64,000 nucleotides of DNA. It comes from Anderseniella sp963698275 (lineage in GTDB: Bacteria > Pseudomonadota > Alphaproteobacteria > Rhizobiales > Aestuariivirgaceae). A program made the translations under genes and the position numbers. Location of the stretch: assembly GCA_963698275.1 (NCBI GenBank), contig CAVOQE010000009.1, positions 638,495 to 702,494 of the forward strand, given 5' to 3'. The notes beneath the pieces were generated by a model. The model saw only the letters and a program-made list of their open reading frames with translations, was not told the origin of the DNA and did not search any database. Shown in pieces: positions 47,294 to 55,038 of the stretch (positions are counted from its first letter, which is position 1; each line of letters begins with the position of its first letter).

Positions 47294-49729
47294 TCACTTC
47301 GGCGCGCTCGCACCGGTGGGTCTTTCAGCAGATGTCCGGCCATTCACGACATCGTACTGGGCCAGCAACGCCCCCAGGCAAGCCGGATCACCGTGTTCGG
47401 CATCAATGTATTGTTCTGCACGACAGCCAACTGAATCCGGCGAGAATCCGCCGATCACCGCAAAGCCGTATTTCTCAGACCAGTCTTGAGTGATCTGCTC
47501 GATTTTCTTCAATCCGTCCATGTACGGGCTGCCTTGAACAGCCTCCCAAAAGACCGGATTAAACTGGGGGTGGGCGAGCGTCACCTTGACGCCCTTCTTT
47601 TGGAGGAAATCAAACAGCGCTTCCATGTGAACCAGACCCTCGGGATCAATCTTCGGTGGGTCATTGCGCCGGGCACTGGCAAATTTCAAGGCTTCATCGC
47701 GCGCACGTTCGGCAGTGAACACGCGTTGGTGGTCTGCCGACCACAGGATTGATCCGCCAGGAAGCAGCGTATCCAGTCCTTCAAAATTCCGCTCATCCGT
47801 AGCGTGCGGCAGAACATCGGATTGCAGCTGGTGTTTCGCTTGCGACCAAAGCAGCGGCAATGAAACCAGTTCACGCCAGGTCTGGTAAGGCAGCGTCTCC
47901 CACCAGGCATGCGGTTCGAACCCGATCCGGCTGGCGAAATCCCGATAGTACTTGATACCCGGATACCAGAGGAAGTCGGTACGGTCTGAAACCGGCGTAA
48001 AAAGGTTGTCACGAATGGTGATGATCATCTCATCCGGCAACTTGTCGTGGCGAACCCACATTTCGGTCACCGCCATCATGTCCTCGTAATAGTCGCGATG
48101 AACGTGAGAATTGTAGAAATTGTACTGCGGAAGAAGGTCTACATGCGCCTCCTGCCAATGACTTGCACCAAGAACCACCAGATCAGGCGCGCCTTCCAAG
48201 CGCTTGATGGTTTCATTGCGCAGATCGCGAATATTGATATTGAGATCAAACACGCCATAGTTGCGCCCCTGGGTGTGGGCTTCGGCAACCTCAACAATCA
48301 TCTCGTCATTGAACAGCATCGGATAGAAGTACCTGTTCCCCTGCCAGATCGCCGCGAGCCCCAATGTGGCAAGCAGCCCGAAGACGGCAAGATAACGACC
48401 GGGATGTCCGATGATTCTGGAGGACGTTTCGCGCATCTCGGCGTCGAGCTTGGCAAGCAGCGCGCGCGCATCCTCCATGCGTTTTTTGATTTCCTGCCTG
48501 GTCTGTGTTTCAGAAAGCGGCTCCTGGTCTGAAACAGCAGGATTGCTGATCGTCTGGGTTTGCGTTTCTGCACTGACTGCGAGAGCTGCATTGCCATCAT
48601 ATGCCAATCTCGCAGACTCCGGCGAATGTGCGGTGTTTTTGAACATAGCTGGTCTCTCTCTTTCTGATACAGTCTGCTGCAAACTTGCGACCAATGAATT
48701 GAGTTGCTGCAGTGATTGGCTGATTTTGGCGGCCGGAGCCGGATTGTCCGGTATTGGATCCGGCAACGATTTCGAGAATGCAGGTTTGTTGCCCTGGCGC
48801 TGGGAGTGTTCAGGTCTGCCAATGAACAAGTCGAAGAATAGCGGTGCGCAGAACATCGGGATCTGGCAAACACCTACGTAAACAGCAACCTCAGGTCCGG
48901 CGATTGAACCCACCAGTCCAAAGGTCAAACCAACATTGCGGAAGCTCGCCAACACCGTTGCCGTAGCCGCAGCACGGGGTCCGAAGCGGCTCATGACTGC
49001 ACGGGTTAAAATGGCCACACCCGCAGCTGTTGCAACGCCGATGAACAGGTAGTTGATGACATCCTGCACATTTGCAGCGATGTACATGTTGACTTCATTT
49101 TCCAGCGCAAAACAGAACACGATCAACGACAGGACTGACCCCCATCTGCCGACGCGATCCACCTGGTCTTTCCTGGTTTCGGGCCAGTTGCTGACAATCT
49201 TGCGAATGACAATAAATATGCAAACCGGCACCAGGAGGAACCAGAACAGGCGTTCGCCGAATTTCCACAAATCCAGATCAACCGGTCCTGTATGAAGAAA
49301 GCTGAAAAAGAGATAGATGAACCCCGGTGCAGCAAGCGTGGACAGCACCACCGTTTGCACCGCAATGCGTTGATCAAGGCCCATGAGTTGCACCAGGGTC
49401 GGAGATGCGAACAGCGATCCGCTGGTAAGTGTCAGGACGATGAAGAAGATGATCTGATTGTCCAGGCCAACCTGCCTGCCGATGACGATTATCCCTATCG
49501 GCAACAGCAACTGTTGCCATAAGATCAGTGGAATCACGATTGGGTGCAGATGCAGGAGTTTGTCCGCACGTATCCGGGCAAACGGCAGGAGTGAGAATAC
49601 CATGACGAAGAACAGCGACGGCAGCAGATAGGGTGCGAAGTAAGGCGACAGCCCCGGGACGTAGAGAGCCAAGACCACGCCAAGCGCAAGCAACAAACCC
49701 GCAAGTGTTTTTTCGTCGTCTGTCTGCAT
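47294..49729 (-). CDS. Fusion of bile-acid-symporter/BASS-like transporter with SGNH-like C-terminal domain
   Basis: About 811 residues. Residues ~1-310 form about ten helices with the pattern of the BASS/arsenite-permease superfamily (LTLTSGSLFASPTLVQLMGLD, VLASFRNVGLTFGLVGSIAG). A Gln/Ser-rich soluble linker of ~130 residues follows. Then one helix (YLAVFGLLATLGLAAIW) and a ~320-residue SGNH-type domain: LVVLGASHWQEA supplies the Ser block and YIDAEHGD near the C-terminus a DxxH pair, as in DltD/AlgX-like proteins. ATG 49729 (MQTDDEK) is chosen; ATG 49765 and TTG 49795 are possible. First gene of the MBOAT/carrier operon. I know no named family with this fusion. Confidence 0.8.
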   Translation of the reverse strand: MQTDDEKTLAGLLLALGVVLALYVPGLSPYFAPYLLPSLFFVMVFSLLPFARIRADKLLHLHPIVIPLILWQQLLLPIGIIVIGRQVGLDNQIIFFIVLTLTSGSLFASPTLVQLMGLDQRIAVQTVVLSTLAAPGFIYLFFSFLHTGPVDLDLWKFGERLFWFLLVPVCIFIVIRKIVSNWPETRKDQVDRVGRWGSVLSLIVFCFALENEVNMYIAANVQDVINYLFIGVATAAGVAILTRAVMSRFGPRAAATATVLASFRNVGLTFGLVGSIAGPEVAVYVGVCQIPMFCAPLFFDLFIGRPEHSQRQGNKPAFSKSLPDPIPDNPAPAAKISQSLQQLNSLVASLQQTVSERERPAMFKNTAHSPESARLAYDGNAALAVSAETQTQTISNPAVSDQEPLSETQTRQEIKKRMEDARALLAKLDAEMRETSSRIIGHPGRYLAVFGLLATLGLAAIWQGNRYFYPMLFNDEMIVEVAEAHTQGRNYGVFDLNINIRDLRNETIKRLEGAPDLVVLGASHWQEAHVDLLPQYNFYNSHVHRDYYEDMMAVTEMWVRHDKLPDEMIITIRDNLFTPVSDRTDFLWYPGIKYYRDFASRIGFEPHAWWETLPYQTWRELVSLPLLWSQAKHQLQSDVLPHATDERNFEGLDTLLPGGSILWSADHQRVFTAERARDEALKFASARRNDPPKIDPEGLVHMEALFDFLQKKGVKVTLAHPQFNPVFWEAVQGSPYMDGLKKIEQITQDWSEKYGFAVIGGFSPDSVGCRAEQYIDAEHGDPACLGALLAQYDVVNGRTSAERPTGASAPK

Positions 49730-49973
49730 CCGCCCGCTCAATATCAAAAAGCTGCAAGCAGACATGATCCATGTCGGTTTTGCACCTAGACTCAATTCCG
49801 CCGTCCCGCGGTCTGGTCTTGGTTAGCGCAATTTTCTGAATCAACCATTAAGTGCACCACATAAGCGCGCTACACGTTGGCCATGGTTTCCGGGCCCAGG
49901 CCAGCGCAGTGAAGCAAACCAAGCGTTAACGCACTTGTGCTAGTTAAGGGCCGGGCATTGGGGACAGGTAACA

Positions 49974-51947
49974 ATGAGCACGAAAGCTTTGAACTCGGGA
50001 GCAACACCAAATCTGGCAAACAGGATGCCGGATTGGGAAATGCTGAATGCGATTGACGCCGGCGTGGCTGTTTTCGATTCAGATCTGAATCTGGTCAGCT
50101 TCAACCGAAAATACCAGGATCTGTGTGGTTACAACGACAGTGAAATACGCACAGGCTTGAATCTCCGTGACCTGATCAGGATATCGATGTCCGGTCAGTC
50201 ATTTGAGCATGATGAAATCGAACAGGCGATCAAGACCTCGACGACCCGCTTGGCCCAGGGCAAGCAGAATTTCAATTTCAAGACCCGAAACGGCAATACC
50301 ATTACGATCAGCCGCAATCCGATACCGGACGGTTTGGTTGTCGAAACTGTCCATAATTTGCACCTTGAGCTTGGCAATACCGATGTAAGTGCGCTGGAAC
50401 AGATCGCCCGGCTTGCCCATGCGCGAATGATGTTGACGCTGGATGCCATTGGTGATGGCTTTGTCGTGTACGACGCAAATGATCGCCTAACGGTCTATAA
50501 TCAACAATTTGTTGAACTAAATCCGCACATTAGTGACCTGATCAAACCGGGCGCGCACTATGCAACCATGTTGCGTACAGGGATTTCACGAGGTGGATTG
50601 CTGGGCGACGGGCAATCGGAAGAAGAAATCTTCGAACAGGAAATGGAGCGCCATCGCAATCCTGGCGTTGCATACGAACGACAAATTAAAGATGGCCGCT
50701 GGATCAGAATCATGGAGAAGCCCACCGAAGACGGTGGCACGGCGGGCATTCGCACAGACATCACGGAATTGAAAAACCGCGAGCTGGAAGTAGCAAGTAT
50801 TTCAAGCGAATTAACCGCGACAAGTTCCCACTTGGACACCGCGCTTAACAATATGGTTCAGGGCCTGTGCATGTTTGATGCCGACCAGCGCTTGATCTTG
50901 TGCAACCGTCAATACCTGGAAATGTACGGCTTTTCGCCGGAAAAAATTAAGCCGGGTATGCTTCTTTCAGACATCATGAAATACAGTATCTCGTTGGGAA
51001 ATTACCGCGATAAAGATGCTGAAACGGCATTGAAAGCACGCCACAATCCAAACCGCCTCGCGCATCGCTCAACGATCAAACAATACCTGCGCGATGGCCG
51101 TGTCATGGCTGTGATGAACCAGCCGATGGCAGGCGGCGGCTCGATTGCAACCTACCAGGACATTACCCGGCTTGAGCGTCACGAAGAGCGCCTGAAAGCC
51201 TACAACAACAAGCTTGCGCGCTCCAACAAGGAGCTGCAGGAATTCGCCTACGTCGCTTCCCACGACCTGCAGGAACCGCTACGCAAGATTGAAGCATTCA
51301 GTGATCGTCTGGTCAAAAAACACGGCGACAGCCTGCCGGATGAAGGCAAGATGTTTGTTGATCGCATGCAAAATGCATCGTTCAGGATGCGTCAGCTTAT
51401 CAACGATTTGCTCGGTTATTCGCGCGTGACCACCAACGCCAAACCTTTTGAGGAAGTGTCTCTGTGTGAAGTTGTCGAGGGCGTGAAATCGGATCTCCAG
51501 ATTCAGCTTCAGGAGGGCAATGGCACGGTTGAAGTCGCGGCATTGCCGACACTGCGAGCCGATCCGGTCCAAATGCGTCAGCTGTTCCAGAACCTCATTT
51601 CAAATGCATTGAAATTCAGAAGGCCGGACGTGGACCCGGTAATCAGTGTTTCAGCGGAAGAGCATTCCGTCAAAAACACCGAAAAAGGAGAAGTCAAATA
51701 CTGGCGCATCAAACTGGCCGACAACGGTATCGGCTTTGACAATCAATACAAAAAACAAATCTTTACCATCTTCCAGCGTTTGCATGGCCGTCTTGAATAT
51801 GAGGGAACCGGAATCGGACTGGCGACATGCCGTAAGATCGTCGAGCGCCACAATGGCATGATTGACGCGGACGGCATTCCCGGTGTTGGCGCAACTTTTA
51901 TTATCGATCTTCCTGTTGAGCAGGAAGAAAGTGAGGATCTGCAATGA
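49974..51947 (+). CDS. PAS-domain sensor histidine kinase
   Basis: 657 residues, soluble. Three PAS-type domains (starting near residues 20, 150 and 285; each has a VFD/VYD...YN/FN pattern), then a phytochrome-like His box VASHDLQEPLRKIEAF (His near 428), N box NLISNALKFRR, G boxes DNGIGF and GTGIGLATCRKIVERH. ATG follows GGGGACAGGTAAC. Its stop overlaps the response-regulator start by 4 bases, so they work as a pair. Ligand unknown; no heme or chromophore Cys recognised. Confidence 0.92.
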   Translation: MSTKALNSGATPNLANRMPDWEMLNAIDAGVAVFDSDLNLVSFNRKYQDLCGYNDSEIRTGLNLRDLIRISMSGQSFEHDEIEQAIKTSTTRLAQGKQNFNFKTRNGNTITISRNPIPDGLVVETVHNLHLELGNTDVSALEQIARLAHARMMLTLDAIGDGFVVYDANDRLTVYNQQFVELNPHISDLIKPGAHYATMLRTGISRGGLLGDGQSEEEIFEQEMERHRNPGVAYERQIKDGRWIRIMEKPTEDGGTAGIRTDITELKNRELEVASISSELTATSSHLDTALNNMVQGLCMFDADQRLILCNRQYLEMYGFSPEKIKPGMLLSDIMKYSISLGNYRDKDAETALKARHNPNRLAHRSTIKQYLRDGRVMAVMNQPMAGGGSIATYQDITRLERHEERLKAYNNKLARSNKELQEFAYVASHDLQEPLRKIEAFSDRLVKKHGDSLPDEGKMFVDRMQNASFRMRQLINDLLGYSRVTTNAKPFEEVSLCEVVEGVKSDLQIQLQEGNGTVEVAALPTLRADPVQMRQLFQNLISNALKFRRPDVDPVISVSAEEHSVKNTEKGEVKYWRIKLADNGIGFDNQYKKQIFTIFQRLHGRLEYEGTGIGLATCRKIVERHNGMIDADGIPGVGATFIIDLPVEQEESEDLQ

Positions 51948-52393
51948 GTAGGAACGACACTGTGAGAATTTTAATCGCTGATGATGATGAAGACGATCTT
52001 TTACTGATTGCGGACGCCTTCGAGGAGGCTCGGCTTACAAATCCCATTGATTTTGTCAAGGATGGCGAGGAACTGATGCAGTACCTTCGCAAAGAGGGCC
52101 AGTATGCAGGTACAGACGATATTCCCCTTCCCGGCATCATCTTGCTGGACTTGAACATGCCAAAGAAAGACGGCCGTACCGCGCTGAAGGAAATCAGGGA
52201 AGATCCAAAGCTGCACAAAATTCCCATTATCGTGCTGACCACATCAAAATCCGAAGAGGACATCCTCAAAACCTATGATTTGGGGGTCAACTCCTTCATT
52301 ACCAAGCCGGTCACCTTTGACCGCCTTGTCGAAGTGGTGAGGGTGCTTAGAAAATACTGGATTGAGATCGTGGCAATCCCGGCAAACGCCTAG
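51944..52393 (+). CDS. Single-domain response regulator (Rcp1-like)
   Basis: 149 residues, receiver domain only. Acidic pocket LIADDDEDDLLLI, phospho-acceptor in ILLDLNMPKKDG near residue 69, Thr in VLTTSK, Lys in FITKPV. The long insert (LRKEGQYAGTDDIPLPG) is typical of Rcp1-type partners of phytochrome-like kinases. No output domain, so it must pass phosphate or act by protein contact, perhaps to the REC-GGDEF-EAL protein downstream. Confidence 0.93.
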   Translation: MSRNDTVRILIADDDEDDLLLIADAFEEARLTNPIDFVKDGEELMQYLRKEGQYAGTDDIPLPGIILLDLNMPKKDGRTALKEIREDPKLHKIPIIVLTTSKSEEDILKTYDLGVNSFITKPVTFDRLVEVVRVLRKYWIEIVAIPANA

Positions 52394-52425
52394 ATCAGTA
52401 TGATTTTTGTTTGAATCAATCAAAA
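52393..52425 (+). repeat. Dispersed intergenic repeat, partial copy C
   Basis: Matches the first hairpin of the full copy: GATCAGTATGATTTTTGTTT followed by GAATCAATCAAAA. It shares its first base with the stop codon of the response-regulator gene and runs into a terminator hairpin. Confidence 0.65.
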
Positions 52426-52456
52426 GCCCCGTCGTGAAAACTCACGGCGGGGCTTT
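52423..52456 (+). terminator. Rho-independent-type terminator after kinase/receiver operon
   Basis: AAAGCCCCG, T, CGTGA, loop AAAC, TCACG, G, CGGGGCTTT: a long stem ending in TTT, symmetric enough to work on both strands. Confidence 0.7.
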
Positions 52457-52760
52457 CTCATGTGGATGGGCAAAGGCAACCCGCATTGGCCTGAAGCAGT
52501 CCCCTCGGCCTTTCCATCAGGCCTGTACCAGAAATCCGGTCAGCCGGAATGCCGATCTGATCCGCTTCATGTCCATGATACGCAACAACGAAACAGTTGA
52601 GCATTTTGCGCAATATATTGTTCATCAAGACAATTGAAAGTTGCTCTGAAACACCCGGTTACGGCCTCTCGTTAAGGGAATACAGTGGCCTTTCATACTA
52701 CACCAAATGCTTGCACGCGGTCTTCGCACTCTTCTCACTGCTTGCATCAAGGGGAATGAA
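52457..52760 (+). promoter_or_regulatory. Leader region of the REC-GGDEF-EAL gene
   Basis: About 300 bases with no gene on either strand. It must hold the promoter and a long leader of the next gene; only the ribosome site AAGGGGAATGAA next to the ATG is clear. Confidence 0.4.
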
Positions 52761-54788
52761 ATGACGAACAAGACCCGCGTCTTGATCCTTGACGATGACA
52801 ACGATGACATTTTTCTCGTTCAGGAATTGATCGAGGAAATTGATGCGCCGGGCTACCAGGTCACGTCGACAAACTCGCCCACCGAAGCAGCAAAAATACT
52901 GAGTGGTGGCAAGGCTGATATTGTCCTTTGCGACTACCGCATGGGACGCATCACCGGGATCGATTTCATCAAGGAGCAGCGAGACCGCGGCGATGACACC
53001 CCCATTATTCTGCTGACCGGTGTCAATGATCGCTCGACAGATGAAGCCGCACTGAAGGCTGGCGCCTCCGACTTCATCTCCAAGATCAACCTTCGTCCTG
53101 ACACACTGGACCGCTCAATCCGTTACGCATTGGCCAGCACCCAACGCCAACGCGTATTCCAATCGGTGCTGGAGAACGTGAATGCCGGCGTGGTAATGGT
53201 GGACGAGAATCTGGTTCCAAGTGTTTGGAATCCGGAATTCGAACTGATTGTCGAGCATGCGACGGGCAAGCGAAGTGACGAAGCGACCCATGCTTTTCTT
53301 CAAATGGTGTTGGAGGAGAAGCAAAAGCTGATCGTCAAGAACCGGGTGTATGAGAAAAAGGTTTCTTACACAGCCGACAAGGCAATGGTCTTGTTGCTGC
53401 ACGATGTAACCAAGCATATTGAAGCGCTTCGCGAGCGCGAGGTTGCCAAGAACAAAGCCGCGCATCTGGCGATGAACTGCTCCCTGACCGGCTTGCCAAA
53501 CCGCAACTCATTCGTTGAGCGGATCGAAGTGGAAATCGAGAATGCCGAGCGATATGGCTACGAGTTCTTTATGCTGAACCTTGACCTCAACAAGTTCAAG
53601 GAAGTCAACGATGTCTACGGCCATCACACCGGCGACGCCCTGCTGAAAGAGGTCACAAGCAGGTTCAAACAGGCATGTCGCAAAGGCGATTTCCTCGCTC
53701 GCCTCGGCGGCGATGAGTTTGTGGCTATTCAACGCTGCGATCCCGGCACTGAGGATCAGATACCAGAGCTGGCAAACCGGCTTATCGAGTGCGTTGAAAA
53801 CGTGATGAATATCGATGGAATCGAGCTCCAGGTCGGGATCAGCATCGGCGTCGCCCGATATCCGGAACACGGTCGCAATGCCCAGGAACTGTTGTCCAAT
53901 GCAGACACGGCGATGTACCGGGCCAAGCGTCAGACAGGCGGACAGGTCCAGGCCTTCAATGAGGACATGGACAGGAAAATCCGCGAGGCACGCATGTTGG
54001 GGCAGGAACTGCGGATTGCCGTCGACGCTGGAGATATCGATGTCCACTTCCAGAGCCAGGCCGATGTGGAGACAGGTATCATCACAGGGCATGAAGCCCT
54101 TGCGCGATGGAACCACCCCAGACTTGGCGATATATCGCCGACCACATTTATCCCGATAGCCGAGGAGCGTGGCCTGATCGCCAGACTGGGTCAGGCTGTC
54201 CTCGAGAACGCCTGCAGAATTGCAGCACAGTGGCCAACGCCCTTGACGGTCGCCGTAAACGTTTCTCCTGTTCAAATTCGCGATACCAACCTCATTGAGA
54301 TTGTCCATCGGGCATTGGTCGATTCAGGCCTGCCGGCAGAGCGGCTGGAGCTGGAAGTCACCGAAAGCGTTCTGATCGATGATAAGATTCGCGCATTGCA
54401 TGTTCTGCGGGGCTTGAAAAATCTTGGTGTTTCGATCGCACTTGATGACTTCGGTACCGGGTTCTCGTCTCTTTCAACGCTGATTGCCTTCCCGTTCGAC
54501 AAGATCAAGATCGACAGATCGTTCATCGAGGATTGCAACCGGAATGAGCAGGCAGCTCTCGTCACCCGCACTATCATAAATATGGGGATGCAGATGGGCT
54601 GCAAAATCATTGCCGAAGGCGTACAGACTGAAGAGCACATCGAATTTCTTCGTCAGGAAGGATGCCAGTCCATGCAGGGTTACCTGATTGGCAGGCCTTG
54701 CAGTAACGAAGAGCTGCTGGCCAGGATGTTGCGGGAAATCAGTGGCGGTGTTGCAAAGCGGGCAACGCAGGGACGTTTGACCGCATAA
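52761..54788 (+). CDS. Response regulator with GGDEF and EAL domains (c-di-GMP turnover)
   Basis: About 675 residues. REC domain at 1-120 (LILDDDNDD, phospho-acceptor in IVLCDYRMG, FISK), a PAS-like segment to ~235, GGDEF at ~235-405 with intact ARLGGDEFVAI and an upstream RxxD inhibitory site (RKGD), and EAL at ~425-665. The EAL catalytic set is present: GHEALARW, VNVSPVQ, LEVTES, ALDDFGTGFSSL, KIKIDRSF, AEGVQT. So it could both make and break c-di-GMP, switched by phosphorylation. ATG 52761 is chosen from domain start and AAGGGG. Confidence 0.93.
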   Translation: MTNKTRVLILDDDNDDIFLVQELIEEIDAPGYQVTSTNSPTEAAKILSGGKADIVLCDYRMGRITGIDFIKEQRDRGDDTPIILLTGVNDRSTDEAALKAGASDFISKINLRPDTLDRSIRYALASTQRQRVFQSVLENVNAGVVMVDENLVPSVWNPEFELIVEHATGKRSDEATHAFLQMVLEEKQKLIVKNRVYEKKVSYTADKAMVLLLHDVTKHIEALREREVAKNKAAHLAMNCSLTGLPNRNSFVERIEVEIENAERYGYEFFMLNLDLNKFKEVNDVYGHHTGDALLKEVTSRFKQACRKGDFLARLGGDEFVAIQRCDPGTEDQIPELANRLIECVENVMNIDGIELQVGISIGVARYPEHGRNAQELLSNADTAMYRAKRQTGGQVQAFNEDMDRKIREARMLGQELRIAVDAGDIDVHFQSQADVETGIITGHEALARWNHPRLGDISPTTFIPIAEERGLIARLGQAVLENACRIAAQWPTPLTVAVNVSPVQIRDTNLIEIVHRALVDSGLPAERLELEVTESVLIDDKIRALHVLRGLKNLGVSIALDDFGTGFSSLSTLIAFPFDKIKIDRSFIEDCNRNEQAALVTRTIINMGMQMGCKIIAEGVQTEEHIEFLRQEGCQSMQGYLIGRPCSNEELLARMLREISGGVAKRATQGRLTA

Positions 54789-54972
54789 AACACAGTTTCC
54801 GCACCGTTGTCTGCGCCGCAGACTGTCTCGTGAAATACTTGTGCCCTTGAGAGCCATCTTCAGCGCATGGCTTGAGCCGAACCATGGCGTGCCCGGGCAT
54901 ACAGAAGTGCTGAACTCGCATGCCGCACAAGACAGCACTCAACAGCGAAGCTTGCATTTGCAAACCTGTTCA
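54789..54972. other. Gene-free stretch
   Basis: About 180 bases between convergent gene ends; nothing recognised apart from the terminator that follows. Confidence 0.3.
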
Positions 54973-55007
54973 TAAAAATAATCCGGGCCTGCACGGCAGG
55001 CCCGGAT
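54973..55007 (-). terminator. Rho-independent terminator of the adenylation gene
   Basis: On the minus strand ATCCGGGCCTG pairs with CAGGCCCGGAT around a CCGTG loop, then TATTTTTAT. It is about 30 bases after the stop. Confidence 0.8.
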
Positions 55008-55038
55008 CACATTGACGGTTCAGCTTTCGTTTCGAACG

